Assembly: GCA_021464415.1 (NCBI GenBank)
Contig: CM038468.1
Coordinates: forward strand, 32,972,969 to 33,036,968
Reading direction: 5' to 3'
DNA from: Lonicera japonica
Taxonomy: Eukaryota; Streptophyta; Magnoliopsida; Dipsacales; Caprifoliaceae
Length of the DNA stretch: 64,000 bases
Part shown: positions 1 through 12,500 of the stretch, one piece after another
How positions within the stretch are numbered: position 1 is the stretch's first letter
Layout of the letters: every line of letters begins with the position of its first letter
Made by a program: the position numbers and the translations under genes
The notes under the pieces: model-generated
Database searches by the model: none
Told to the model about the DNA's origin: nothing
Seen by the model: only the letters and a program-made list of their open reading frames with translations

Positions 1-47
1 TGATCACTCCTCTAAGAAATCATTTCATTACATTGTTTGTCAGTGGC

Positions 48-362
48 GTTTGTTTTGTTGTCAAAATCGAAATACTTAATCTGAAGTCTAAAGACTGAGC
101 CTCCAAAACAAATTTGTTTCTTGTCCAGATGTAATACCTGAATAGAGGTTAAACATATTGCTTTGACCATTTTTCCCTCTTTTTATCTTTAAAAGGTTAG
201 TTGATGACAAAATGGGTAGTAAAGTATACAACAATTAAGATGTAAGGATCCTCCTTAAGGATTCAGAGGCATATTAAGAGGTTGCATCTGAATTTTCAAC
301 ACCTCAACTCACCTCTGAAGTCTGAATTTTGGGCTTATAAACTTAAGAGGTGCAAAACAAAC
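48..362. repeat. Candidate hAT-like MITE
   Basis: The motif GTTTGTTTTG at 48-57 reappears inverted at 353-362. Between them lie several CTGAAT/TTCAGA-type words in both orientations, as in non-autonomous hAT elements. No ORF and no clear target duplication is visible. The right terminus AAGAGGTGCAAAACAAAC occurs a second time, same orientation, at about 427-444, so a second end or a tandem repeat lies beside it. The family assignment is a guess. Confidence 0.3.
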
Positions 363-439
363 ACACCCTTAATGAATTGAAGAATATTGGTACTGTTTAT
401 TCAGTCTACAATAACTATATATATATAAGAGGTGCAAAA

Positions 440-625
440 CAAACCCCGCGTCGTACAGGTGTTCAGAGAGCCGAGAATTGCCGCAACCGGGGACCAATCG
501 GCGTACCACTCGAAGGAGTCGTCGGTCCCTCGGATGCTGAAGAATTTGTCGCAGTTGTCTTTGCTGGTGAAGTCTCCTAGGGTTTTGAGCAGCTCTTCTT
601 GTTTCTGTTGGTCCTTCTTCCCCAT
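440..625 (-). pseudogene. METTL13-like eEF1A methyltransferase, broken first exon
   Basis: The minus strand starts at an ATG at 623-625 with MGKKDQQKQEELLKTLGDF, then TSKDNCDKFFSIRG and DDSFEWYADW. This matches the N-terminus of plant METTL13-like proteins, S-adenosylmethionine-dependent methyltransferases that modify elongation factor eEF1A. The next recognisable segment, VPGCGNSRLSEHLYDAGF (methyltransferase motif I, the SAM-binding loop), is present but in a different frame, directly after the EWYADW codons near 499. The linker that normally separates the two has been lost with a frameshift. Homology stops abruptly at about 441, where the transposon-like end GTTTGTTTTGCACCTC begins. A 5'UTR-like AG-rich leader extends to about 780. 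This is either a relic or the 5' end of a gene cut off by an insertion, the rest lying left of the window. It cannot encode a working enzyme as it stands. Confidence 0.62.
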
Positions 626-789
626 TTTCTTCTTCTTCTTTTCTCACTCTCTGTGTTTCTCTGTTGTTCTTGTGGGGTTTTGTTTTACTTCGGAAGGGTT
701 CACCTCGGGGGAGAGATGTGATTGTGTGACATCGCAAGTGAGTCAGCGTTGAGAAGGGGCGGTTCTTAAGCGAGTTCTCTAAACACCAA

Positions 790-1698
790 GGGTATGTATT
801 AGATTCAGAATCTATAGGATTTTTATGAATTTTTAAAATTTGTGGGTATTTAATTGAGATTTTAAAAAGTCTTTTAAAATTATGATGTATTTAATTGAGT
901 CTTTTAAAATCTTGATGTATTCAATTAAGATTTTTAAAAAATCCATCTAAATCTTATTATTCAAAAGTCTAATGACTTAGTATGATTTTAATTAGTGGTG
1001 AATTTTGGTGGATTCTAAAGCCTTTTTTATACGTAAAAATTCATCTTGAAATCTTCTCACTTACCCAGATATTTCAGATGGATTTCTATTTGATTTAAGA
1101 ACTTTACTCAGCATTTTCTCTCTCCCCCTTCCCCGTCCCCCTCTCTATCTCTCTCAAAATCCAAATTTCTTATTATGTGATGAACGCATTATAATTTTTT
1201 CTTCGTCCCTATAAAGTCTTTATTCTATCTTTTACTAATGTGGTTATCATGCATTAACATAATTTCAAATGGTTGGACCGCTAATTATCGTTCAAATTTT
1301 TAAAAACAATTCATGTCAATTTTATTAAAAAATACTAGTGGGGTGAGAAGTCTAATTTTGTAGGTGCAGTATGAATTTTTATAATGGATTTTATTAATTT
1401 GTCTTTACATTTTTGATAATGTTGCTTTAAACTTGTAATTAATTTATTTTATTGTTTATCTTTTGTCTTTTAATTTTTTATTTTTTTGATGAACTTATTA
1501 AAATCTGCAGAAATTCATGGATTTATTAAAATATGTAGAAATCCATGGACTTATTAAAATCTGCATAAATCAAAAGAATCCGTGCATTAAAATCTGTATA
1601 ATTCTATAAGGATTTAAAACAATTCATAAACTTAACATAATCCATGGATTTTAAAAAGTCAATTAGAATCTTTTAAAATCTGAATTAAATACACCCCC
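790..1698. repeat. AT-rich TIR element, about 0.9 kb
   Basis: The ends are inverted: GGGTATGTATTAGATTCAGA at 790 and the reverse complement of a GGGGGTGTATTTAATTCAGA end at 1698. The interior repeats words such as ATTTAATTGAGATTTTAAAA and AAATCCATGGA on both strands. There is no coding capacity. No flanking duplication could be picked out by eye, so the superfamily is unassigned. Confidence 0.5.
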
Positions 1699-2129
1699 AT
1701 AACTTTAAATGAAGCAAGTGTGAGTTATTACATTCACCTCGAATCATTAGGCGAGTTTTATTCGGTATTATTAATTAAAAATTTATTTTATGAGGTGTTT
1801 GTAACAAGAAGGAGTAATTATGACAAATATAATAAGTTATAAATAACACCGCCCTAGAGAAATGATTTTTTGAATGTTTTTATTCTGTATGACAATAATT
1901 AAATGGACTTTATAATATATTACTATTTAAATTAATTGTATTTTAAAATTAGAGTGCCAATTAAGATAGAAATGACATTATTGAAGAAAAAATTTATTTA
2001 AAATTTTTTTATCTAAACAATTATATTATCAACTAGACAGAAAAATACATTAAAAGCACTATAACATATGAGAAATAAATAAATTTATAGAAAACACCAT
2101 TGGAGATGGCCGAAAGAGCAATAGCTCTT

Positions 2130-2661
2130 GGGGTGTTCTCGGTTTTAATTAGGATAAAAGTTAGGAAACTCATATTCAAATCGAATTTGAAAGTTCGGTT
2201 TCAATTTTTAAATCTTCCGAACTTAAATCCGAACTAAACTTTTCGGTTCAGTTTGGGTTTGGTTTCATATTTTTATTAAAAAAAAAAAACCTAAATATAT
2301 TGTAAAATAACACTTATTTTTGTTAGAAAAATACATATTTTGGATTGTAAAAATATTAACTTTTCCGATTATAATATAACTTCTATATTTATTATAGACC
2401 AAAGAGTCGATTTCTCACTAGACTTTGTAAATTTTACGAATATAAAATTTTAGATATTGAAGTAATTTTATTTTCGAGTCACATATTCAATCATTCGGTT
2501 TAGTTTGGTTTGGTTTTACAATGTTACACCAAACCCGAACCAAATATATTCGGTTTTGGTTTGGTTTCTTTGTTTCGGTTTCGATTTTTTTCAGTTCAAT
2601 TTTTTATTGATCGGTTCAGTATGGTTCGGCCGTTCAGTTTTCGAGTTCTCTACAACACCCC
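2130..2661. repeat. MITE with CGGTTTGG-rich subtermini
   Basis: GGGGTGTTCTCGG at 2130 faces CAACACCCC ending at 2661. The subterminal regions are full of TTCGGTTTGGTTTGG words on one side and the inverse on the other, typical of short hAT-type elements. It resembles in style, but is not the same family as, the element at 32481-33137. No protein is encoded. Confidence 0.45.
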
Positions 2662-2699
2662 TACTCACGTCTGATAAAAATATCAAATAAAATTTAAAA

Positions 2700-2842
2700 C
2701 ATCAAATATAATAATTTGTGAGATTATTCAATCTAATATTATATGGGATAAACTGTATTTTATTCTATATGGAATTGAGACAAACATGATATTAAAATAT
2801 TTAATTATATCCCCCTTTTAATCTAGCATATCAAACATAGCC
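2700..2842. repeat. MITE fragment (GGCTATGTTTGA family)
   Basis: The right end at 2831-2842 reads, on the minus strand, GGCTATGTTTGATATGC followed by TAGATTA. This matches the terminal motif of the MITE at 30181-30420. The left end is not recognisable, so this is probably a truncated copy. Confidence 0.35.
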
Positions 2843-4659
2843 TTGGTGGCTTGGTGCATTATGCTATTATAATAGTAATACATGTGGCTACAACACAACC
2901 ATATATAAAATAAATTAATTTTACATTTTGGGAGAATTATGAAACAATTGCAAAGGACGGGCTTGGGTGTGTTTGGCTAAATCCCTTACTCGCCTGAAAA
3001 TGTAAATGGACCAGCCTTCTATCTGTATACTAATAGTAATACGGAGGAAATTCTCCTTTTCCTCTGTAATTCTCTTAAATATCATTTATTACTAGAGTTA
3101 TTAATTGTGTCTTCTCTTCTCTCCATAACATTTTCTCTTATTTCTTTTTGCAATCCCAATGCATGATTGTTTGTATCCCTATCATTTACTCTCTGAATGT
3201 ATCTCTTTTGTTAACTCTCATTCTTGAACAAGTATTATAATATATGTGTGTGTGCGCGCGTGTGTTCTCTTGCTGCTGTAGATAACTGTTTCTTAATTTT
3301 AATTTTTTATCATATTGGGATATGATATCCGGTTCTATTGTGGGCCTGAACAAGTAGCACACTAGCATTTTAAGGTCTATAGCACACCAACCTTTCTAAT
3401 CTTATTAATGTATAAACAAAAATTACATGAGATAGCATTAAACCTATGTTTAGGGTGAGGTAATTTGCATGATGGATAAAAAAAGGTCAAATTTGCATGA
3501 TGGATAAAAGAAGGTTATCTTTTGAAAAATGTGGCATTCTTGAATCTAATACTTTATTAACAAAAACATTTTTTCTAACGGATTAAATCCATTACAAAAG
3601 GGCCATTGTGGTGTAGTACAACTAAACATATATATTTATTCATTTTAGATTAATCAATTGAATTAAATAATCAAGTATAAATAACATTAGTTTAACAAAT
3701 GTCATTATAAAAGCTCCGTATACTAATGGGTTTTTTGAAAAATCTTGGGCAAGGAGATTATTGTCCTGGTAGAAGACACCTTTATTATAATTTTAGAAGT
3801 TTTAATTATTTAATTAACGATAGGGGTAACTTTTTTCCCTCTTATCTATTTAATATAAATACATACATATGTGGGCTTAAATAAACTTTTTCAAAGATAA
3901 ATTGGCAAATTATGGCAAAAGCCCAATAGAAAGCTAAAGACGGAATTTTGGTTTAAAAGATGAGAATAACGTGTAACTTTGGGCCTAAAAAGGCCCAATC
4001 ACCTAATATACATACATATATATATATATATAGTCCATTATAGAAACAATAGAGATTGAATATGCCATAGGATGCTATAAAAATATTGCTTACAAACAGA
4101 TCATGCCATCAATCCCCACCGTTGTCATTGAAGATAGCTCACAACTAAGTTAAAGTCCAAGAAGCATTTAATGCTTTAGGCCCACTTGACACACACCCCA
4201 CCTGACACCTATCAGTCTAAAACTGAGTTTGATTTTATTAATCCATTTCCTAAAGAGGATGATGATAAGTCCTTGCATTTGATTGTTGAATGTAATAAAC
4301 ATGTGGGGCTCATCATAACTATTTTATCACTATTTTATTATATCAACCAATTAAATGTAAAGGTTACCAACAAAATCTTACTCTTTAAACCCTGTCAAAA
4401 CTCATGAAACACGGAGAGCACGGAAAAAAATAAACCTCTTCCTTCTTTACCAGAAATATTCCTCACTTTTTATTCATTTTTGTAACATGTGTTGTATAAG
4501 TTTGTTCTATATTATCACAAGTGACTCCTCGGAATTACATTTATACTACTTTCCCCAGTACTTTTCTTTATCTTTATTCACTTATAAATCCCTTTACTTT
4601 CACTACTGTACCAATTTTTTAAGTAATAGTGTGATGCAACTTACATGATCATTATCATC
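2843..4659. other. Gene-poor AT-rich stretch
   Basis: No supported gene. A short imperfect tandem duplication, AATTTGCATGATGGATAAAA, lies at about 3463-3512. A small TG/CG alternating run is at 3240-3265 and a TA run at 4017-4032. ORFs here lack homology or splice context. Confidence 0.6.
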
Positions 4660-4703
4660 ATCTTCTTCTTCTTCTTCTTCTTCTTCTTCTTCTTCTTCTT
4701 CTT
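4660..4703 (+). repeat. (TTC)n microsatellite
   Basis: An essentially uninterrupted run of about 14 TTC units, preceded by a few TCA units. Confidence 0.95.
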
Positions 4704-5109
4704 TTTAATACAAGTATGAATCTGTTTATATAGAAGTTTAAAATTGCAAGTTAGCATACAATGAAGAAGTTCTTTAGATTTATTTTTATTGCGTTTAAAA
4801 AAATTCTTTACTTTTCTTCTATTATTTTGAAGAAATATCTTAAGTTTACAAATCTTAAAAGTAATTAACCTTTTCCATCTTATTGTTCAAAAGTTGAAAT
4901 AAGCAAATAATTATTTCGTAGTAACTCACAAGTTCTATTTATTTTGAATCAACAAAATATATGTGTTTTTAAAAAATTGTAAGGTTGACAATCAGTCAAA
5001 AGAAAAATGAATGCAAGATGAAATAAGATCCCAAAATCTCCCGCTTCTCTCTCCTAATTTTCTCACTTTTATGCTTATACTTGTCACTCATACTAGAAAA
5101 ACACAAAGA

Positions 5110-5210
5110 CACTCTCACAACACTTCGCGCAAGCTCTTTTTTTCTGGCCGGTCAGATCACCGGAGCATCATCGCCACCGGAGCATCATCGCCACCGGACC
5201 TGACTGTCCA
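5110..5210. repeat. GC-rich patch with 17-bp tandem duplication
   Basis: CCGGAGCATCATCGCCA occurs twice head to tail near 5160-5193 in an otherwise AT-rich setting. Together with the second GC-rich patch at 5470-5810 it looks like the UTR or exon remains of a gene, but no protein family is recognisable. Confidence 0.5.
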
Positions 5211-5803
5211 AGTATTTATCCCTTCTTTCTCTCTATCTTTCTCATATCATCTCTCCCTTCATTCAAAATTTTAGGGCTTTTTAGTATCTTCTAAAAGTAG
5301 TTTTTAGGCTTTCTTTTTATCCAATCCTTCTTTATCTTTTTGTATTTTGGTGTTTAAAGTTGGATTTTTAGGGTATACCCATTTTTTACGCAAAATTTAC
5401 TATATTAATTGGCTATAGTTTGGGTAAGGGTGGTTTTGATAATTAAGATTTAAGGTGTTTGTTAGATTACCCCACCCTCCCATGGCACCGTTCTTCGCCA
5501 CCTGAAAATCCCCCGCCGCCGCTTCCTCTCCATTCCGCCTCCGTCAAACAAACCACCGTTGACCCCATCACCAATCACCGGCGTTAACCCGCCGCTGAAT
5601 CCCTCTTCAATATAACCATCACGTCTCCTCCTCCCCCGAATGGCCATTTCCTATCCTGAGCCGGCCATACCTCCAGCTCCGGCTACCGGACGTTTCCAAG
5701 CTCGCTTTCCTGCAATCACTTTCCAAGCCTACTTTCCAAGCCCGCCGGCAATGGGGTGTTTGAGTTCCTGGTAAAAGGTAGCCGGCTCCACGGCGGAAAT
5801 TCT

Positions 5804-5935
5804 ATGCATCCTAGGAAATGGGATTTTGTTGAGTTAGTTCGGTCGATCAGGAAAGGTTTTGACCTAGATCAAATCTCTCCACCAGAGATTATCAATCAGT
5901 TTTTATTTTCGCCACCAGATTTGGGATTAGGTTAG
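5804..5935 (+). CDS. Possible small ORF or exon remnant
   Basis: An ATG at 5804 opens 43 codons (starting MHPRKWDFVELVRSIRKG) to a TAG at 5933-5935. The same frame is open upstream without an ATG to a TGA at 5657-5659, giving about 90 open codons in a GC-rich island that stands out from its surroundings. A GGTTAGT sequence, usable as a splice donor, overlaps the stop. I do not recognise the product. It may be an exon of a decayed gene, a captured gene fragment or chance. Confidence 0.2.
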   Translation: MHPRKWDFVELVRSIRKGFDLDQISPPEIINQFLFSPPDLGLG

Positions 5936-7635
5936 TCTTTTGTAAACTGGTTCAAGTTATTTTATTTAAATTTTTGAGTCACTTGACTTGACTGTAGTGT
6001 AGGAAACTTTAAAAAAAAATTGTGTATTATCAATGTGCTGGTATGCGGTCATGTGTGGTTTGAACATTCTTTAAATACTTGTGAATTGTGCTTTTGGTTT
6101 TCATCTTTATTCATAATTGTTTGACTATTGGATATTTATTTTTTTTCATTTTTTTATTAAGTCCGAGACTTTCACTTCGACAGGATTTTCAGTTTCCACA
6201 AATAGCCTTTTAGAGATTTTAAAGTTCATGTGGGTTCTTGGGTTATTTACTATTGCTTATTTAAAGTAGGCTATGTGTATGTTTACAAGCATCTTTTAGA
6301 GAGGTTCAAGTCGGGTCACAATAGGTGTCTTTTTTTTCATGAAATATAATAACTTTTAATATAATAATCAAATTCCCAATGACCAAAACAGAAAACACCC
6401 TAAATATTATGATTTTATGTTTCCTAAATTTTAATTGTATTATTATTTTTTAATTAAATTGTTACAGAGGTGATCGAATCAGCGACTGGCAAAGGTGATA
6501 GACATCAAAGTACCACTATTGGACGAATCATTGACCTGCATTGCCTTTGCAGAAATTATTTCTCTATCACGTGTTTTAGGATTTATGATAAGGAGTGTTG
6601 AGTGTGTTACCAAGAAGGAAGTTGTACCGGTGAGTGGTTACATACTCTGCAATGCATATAGTTTCACTTAGTATGATTTGTTCATTTAGAGGGAGTAAAG
6701 GGATTAAGGCTATTGTTAATATTTTTTTCCTTTGCGTTAAATTTGGATAGGCTTGCTTAATTTGGTTTAGATTCCAAAAAATTGGCTTTTGGCTTAGCAT
6801 CAGATAAATACTTAAGGCATCTACAAAGTTTCTTAGTGTTAAAGTCTTGATTTCTTTGCTATATGTATGTTCTTATGTACCTTAAGTCAAAGCCATTGAT
6901 GTTCTTTAATTTATTTAGTGGTTTGATCAAATTTCTACCAAATTTCTTTTATTTGGATGGATTTACCTTTCGGTATCAAGGTTTATTAAATTATTTTTAA
7001 ATTTAATAAATTTCATTTTAAATGCAATTTTTGTTAATCAAAATAGGTAATTTTGTACTTCACTTTTGTCTTTGACTTGATACAAAAGATAAACTGTTTT
7101 TTTTTTGTTTGAGTTAATTTCCCTTTTTTGTTTTCTTTCTCCTCATTCTTTTTGATCCCTTTTTATTTTAAAAATAAATAAATAAGGAAAGTCTGAATTT
7201 CTTCATTTTCTACTAATTACTAAATGCAAAGACATAAGAAAAAAAATTAGTGTTCATTGGTATTTGGTAGTTGAAATTTAATTAATTTTATTTGATTGTA
7301 ATTTGTAACCGGTTTCAATGTACAACTTTCATAGTGTTGCACTTAAATAGAAATCAAAAGATCGCATCATAATTAAAGCTTTACATTTTGTTTGCATAAG
7401 CTTTCTATATCCAACAGTACGAGTTTATTTTTCTTTTCAGAACATTAATGTACCAAATTCATTTGAGAAACAAGTTTTAATTCCAAACCATTGATCTAAT
7501 TAAATTATTCTTTTTTAAAAATATGAAAACAAAACTTGGATTCTTAAATAGGGATGAAGGGAGTAATTTTTTTAAGGGTTTTTTGTTATTTAAGAGGACA
7601 CCACGTATAAATGTTCTGTTACTACGATTCACAGT
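5936..7635. other. Intergenic, no supported gene
   Basis: AT-rich DNA. An exon-like, somewhat GC-richer patch at about 6466-6630 is preceded by a TTGTTACAG acceptor-like sequence, but its best frame is closed by a TGA after about 45 codons and has no recognisable homology. Confidence 0.5.
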
Positions 7636-7893
7636 GCCTTTGGTACGGGTAATATGTTTTTATTATGGTATAATAATAGTCTTGTTCCATTAGAACACCA
7701 TTATTTTATGTATTTGGTTTTGTAAATAAGTTTTTTCGATTACAAAATGGATTCCAAACTTAATTATCTTTTGATTTTGTAATTATTCATAAACAATATG
7801 TTCTAATTGTAAATATTTTTTTATACAAAAGGTAATAGATCTGGTAACTTAATTAAGGAAGAAAAAGGGATGGGGTTCCAAACGTAATGGCCC
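7636..7893. repeat. Weak MITE candidate
   Basis: GTGCCTTTGGTACGGGT near 7636 faces a rough inverse, GGTTCCAAACGTAATGGCCC, ending at 7893. The arms match only partly and no target duplication is evident. Confidence 0.22.
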
Positions 7894-10039
7894 ATGAGTT
7901 TTAACATAATTTATTTCCACTTGTCCACAATGCCATATTTTGACTGAACCTTACTTACACAATTTGGAGGAAACACAATTCTACTCACATAAATATCAAT
8001 TTAGTTTTGTTCAAAATAAAATAAAATAAAATATCAATTTAGTTATTTAATTTATTAGTTCAAATACTAGAATCAATATTCCTATTTCTACACAATGTAA
8101 ATGTTTAAGATATGGGTTGCCCAGGATTAGTGCGAATTAATTTACCCCGCCCTTCAAGTTTTTAAGATTTTTTTTCTGTTAATAAATTAACGAAGGTGAC
8201 TACTACGTTCACGTTATAAGCATAAAAGTAATTCTTAACTTTGTAATTTAAAATTTCATTGCAACACGCCCATGCATTGCGTGATTGTACACTAGTTAAC
8301 TTTGAAAATTCGAAGCCATCGCATTTACCATATGGTTGAACCCACCCAGCCTTAACAGCACCGATCTTCTATAATTATATGGTATTATAATATTATTTAG
8401 AGAAAAAACATTATATACAGGTTGATTTGAGTTTAATTGGACTAATTTACATGAACTTGAACTAGATCGAATCCAAATCATATTTGTATTGAGAACTCAT
8501 ATCTACTCATTAGATAATGAGTTAGGATTGGATGAAAACACATCGATTAGCCTTTTATCATCTTAATTGCCTTTATTAAGTAATTTCAGCTTTAATAACA
8601 TTTTATTAGTTTAGCATAAGCCTTTTTGCTCTCCCAGTAACATTGATTTATTTTTATATATAACATTTTTATAAATAGTTTAAATTATAAACACAAACAC
8701 ATTTTAAAAAAATTCATCTACCCTTAACATAACGTAAACAAGATGTGACAATTTGGTGATATTATATACACTCCTTTTTGCTGGTAAGACACCACAAATT
8801 TAAAACATTTTTTTATAAGGACAACCAAAATATCAACCATTTAGTGATGTGGCTACAAAATTAGGGTGTTGATTGCCCAATTACATAAAATACAATTTAG
8901 TAGCAAGTTGTCGATTTAAAGGTTCGCATTTGGTAACAGTTTACTGATTTGGATCGAGATTAAAATTCGGCTACATGTTGCCGAGATCAAATGTATGTCT
9001 AAAAATTAACTCGGCCAAAGGTTTCTGCTTAGGCCAAGTTTGTGGAAATTTATCGAATCGAATGTCAAAGTTTTGCAACAAAACGCCGACTAAACACTTA
9101 AATTTGGGTGTCCCCATATGGGTACCATCAGCAATAATTCAAAAAATGGCAGTATTAAAAGTACAATGATATTTTAGTCATAAAATCGAAGTGCTTATAA
9201 TATCACCCTTTATTAACGAAGTTTTAATGACACTTCCTTTTCTCTTATTATTATTATTAGTATGATTATTATTATTATTTGATTAATCAATTTTAGTCTA
9301 AGCTTCCTATAGTAATTCCGCCACATTGTCTTACCTCAAACAAACGGGGGGATAGATCTCAGCCGCACATTTGATGATCAATGGCCTAGAGAGCTTTGTA
9401 TGACAGCACAATGAATGATCAGTTCTTCCATTTTTCTTATATCTCAGCTTTGAAAATTTTGAGCTCATGCAATTCCTTTATTTTACATTTTTATTTTTGA
9501 ATATCAAAAATATGTTTTTAGCTAACATCCATATTTATGTTGATAAAAAAGCAAAAGTTGTAAAATCTATAAATTCAAAATGTTTTATTTATTTAGAGTT
9601 ATTCATATTGTCTATGTAAAAAAAAATAAAAAATTGCCAGAGTGTAATACTACTTTAAGAAATTGTACTGTATATTTTTAAAATTGTACATTATTTTAAC
9701 AATAGTATCACTCTTATAAAAATATTTGATTAGAATGGGACTATCAAAAATTTATTTGACGTGTAATATAAATTTGTAGTAATTGCTAAATATATGTATG
9801 CAAATATAATCACTATTATTGTCTTAACCATCCTTTTTTTTCTTTCTGGTAAAATTATCATAAAATTTCGGCTACTAAAATCCTAACAAAAAAACAAAAA
9901 AAATTCCACTTTTTTTTTATTTGAAATTACTGGGGCTAAATTTGACTTATAATCTTTTATTATTTTAGGTTTTGTCCGTGGGCTTCACAACAGTATTTTC
10001 TTGCTTCTTGTGGCAATTTTTAAAATAATGATGATGATG

Positions 10040-10040
<1 letters not shown>
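7894..10040. other. Intergenic, no supported gene
   Basis: AT-rich with short TTA and ATT runs near 9245-9280. The only structured element seen is the Helitron-like terminus annotated separately at 8246-8295. Confidence 0.55.
8246..8295 (+). mobile_element. Helitron-like 3' terminus
   Basis: A short ACGC...GCGT hairpin is followed about ten bases later by CTAG and then T, the arrangement expected at the 3' end of a Helitron inserted between A and T. No convincing 5' TC end was found, so the extent is unknown. Confidence 0.3.

Positions 10041-10133
<93 letters not shown>
10041..10133 (+). repeat. (AAT)n microsatellite
   Basis: About 30 uninterrupted AAT/TAA units preceded by four GAT units; the longest simple repeat in the window. 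Confidence 0.95.
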
Positions 10134-10759
10134 GGTTAAGCAAAAAACACAAAAGAGCATATTAACATTCTAAACCATACATTAAGTACTAAATAAAAAG
10201 CATAAATAATCATCAAAAAATCAATTTGTCACCTGACTTGGATATATCTAACATGAATTTTTTTTATTATCTAACTCAAATTTTCCAATGACAAATTTAT
10301 CACTCGGATCCAATTTTTCACGGACAATTTGATTAGCTATATATCCCCAATCTTCGTATGACAATCCTATGTATCAGTAAATCTTCACTTTTGCTGTTAC
10401 AAAATAAGGTGCCAAGTAAATAAAAGTACAAATATATATGCACACCAAAATGTTTTGATGATTAAATTCATCGTAGCCCAGACTTTGGTACATCAATTTG
10501 ATAATATATCAAATGAGTACCAAAACACATTGTGGTTGTTGTACCCTTATTAGAGTACAACGCTCAAACACATTTTGGGGCATGTGGCATTATTGGGTTT
10601 TGTTTGTTACTGCATACATCATTATCTAAAAGAATCAACAAGCAACTTTTGTCCATGTGTCTATTTATTTTATTTTATTTATTTATTGCACTAGACATTG
10701 TCATCAACACTGTCCATAAAGGTGAGAAAATAAATATTAGCTTATATTGAGTAAAACCC

Positions 10760-12306
10760 TTAACGCAATACGAGAAACTTCATATAGAAAAACACCTTGT
10801 AACATAGAAGCCATAGGATCCAAGGTCGCCAAGTGAGAAACTTTGTAGAAAAACAATAAGTTTTAATGTTGACATTACGAGTTTTGAGGTCATGGACTTG
10901 GGATTTGAGGTCAACGACTTCGGCTTTGAGGTCAGTGACTTGGGATATAAGGTTAGAGATTTGGGATTTGAGGCTAGGGACTTGGAATCTGAGGTCTTGG
11001 ACTTGGGATCTGAGGCCAAGCACTTTAGTGTTGAAGTTACAAGAATCAAAATTAATCTTAAGCATTTTGATATGAGGTCATGGACTCTAGATATGAGATC
11101 GATGAGATTTTTATCGGCCACCTTAGATTCAGATTTCTGGGTTTTGCGGAGAATTTTTTTAATATCTGAGATACTAACATTTGGTTCTTACTGCTAACTG
11201 GTTATCATACACACTGCTACCCATTTCTAATCATCAAATGATCACTTATGGTTTGTTTGATATTGTGCGATTCTGGATACATTTCACATTGTGATGAGGA
11301 GATTATATTGGCACATATTACACTTGTTCTCCATGGATGATGTCCAAGAAGGCAATAATTCATCATTTTTCACCTTTTTGCTTTTTGATTGCATAAATGT
11401 TCTATTGTACTCTTTGTTATAGAGCAATTTTTTCCTGTATCTATGGAATTGGATTCCTTTGACAGATTCCATGGATACGAAATAAAATTAGGTTAAAACA
11501 AGTTGTAACATCAAAACATCAAAATTATTTCTTGAAAATTTAATGCAACCAAAAAAAAAAAAAAATTAAATTAAAGATGGACAATGTGGAAATTTAATTA
11601 TGAATTTAGAATTTCTAACCTAACAACCATCAGACCATTCAATTTCAAGCTTAGTAATCCCATCAGGCTTGAATGGGTCCTACTGTGTGCCGCAAAGATA
11701 TATTTACACTAGTCTTTGAACACGTGCGATACACGTGATTATTAATTGTCATAATTTTTACTAACTTCTTCATCGATCAACAATCAAATCAATTTTTGAA
11801 TCGTTTTTATTTGTCTGCTGAAATTACCATTGCATTTTTTAAGTACTACCCTACCTCATATTATTGGTAATCATTGCTTATATCTGTTAATTAATCATTA
11901 TATGTTAACACTAATTAATACACATAATTCCATTTCATGGTTAGGTCTCTACTTTTGTTTTTCTTTGTAATTATATATTGGGCTTTATATTAATAAATGC
12001 TGAAACAATAAGTTTAATACAATATTAAATCTTTTACAATTATTTTATATTATTTATAAAATATTAACCACTCAAGACCCGAATATTTATCCATACAAAG
12101 AAAAGAAAAAATACTTATGATTTTTGAAGTTTTTTTTATATGTATATATATTGAGAGAGAGATAAAGAGAATTACAAGTCTGGATTGGAGAAAATCAAGC
12201 TAGCAACTGATAACGGAAAGCGTCTTAGCTACTTCCGACCTTATGTCTGGAGGAATTGTAGTCCGTATCGCACCAGATGTAAATGCTGGTGCTTGCTTCA
12301 GCCCAT
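10760..12306 (-). pseudogene. Heptad coiled-coil gene, decayed copy 1
   Basis: This is a paralogue of the open gene at 27828-29990. The exon 1 equivalent (12306 down to about 12176, with a conserved GTAATTCTCT donor) is closed after two codons by TGA. The exon 2 equivalent (about 11195 to 10760) keeps seven consecutive heptads of the type QVxDLKS at about 10880-11010, encoded by a degenerate 21-bp tandem repeat. The preceding segment (DKNLIDLISRVHDLIS) is in a different frame, so a small indel separates them near 11055. Similarity to copy 2 continues through the intron and beyond exon 1 (about 10556-12500 against 27605-30180), so the whole locus was duplicated. Function is unknown. The heptad pattern predicts a parallel coiled coil, but this copy looks dead. 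Confidence 0.6.
11709..11760 (-). mobile_element. Helitron-like 3' terminus, minus strand
   Basis: Read on the minus strand, CACGTG-TATCG-CACGTG forms a perfect hairpin 8 bases before CTAG and T. The same hairpin stands at 28969-28990 in copy 2, where the CTAG has mutated to a CAG-containing sequence, so insertion predates the duplication of the heptad gene. The 5' end probably lies near the exon 1 donor (about 12155), but it merges with a TA-rich intron motif and is uncertain. Confidence 0.42.
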
Positions 12307-12500
12307 GCGATTAAGAATGAGGAGCCAAGTTCGTAAAGTTACAAAATACACAGTAGGTTAACACTTTTTTGGTTTTTCTTCATGAAATCCAATTCTTTGA
12401 TAGATTTTTAGAAAACGCTTTGATAGAAAAAGCAGAAAACTGGAAGAAACATCTAGTCTTGTCTCAATAAATTATTCTTTCCTTTTTTAACATCTAATGA

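Noticed and set aside
432..752. 106-residue plus-strand ORF
   Set aside because: Antisense to the METTL13-like exon, low complexity, no homology.
5462..5647. Arg/Gly-rich minus-strand ORF in the GC island
   Set aside because: Composition artefact of CCG/CCA-rich DNA, without splice context or homology.
10892..11197. Plus-strand heptad ORF opposite copy 1
   Set aside because: Splice acceptor and exon start conserved among the copies place the gene on the minus strand; the plus-strand frame is a by-product of the 21-bp repeat.
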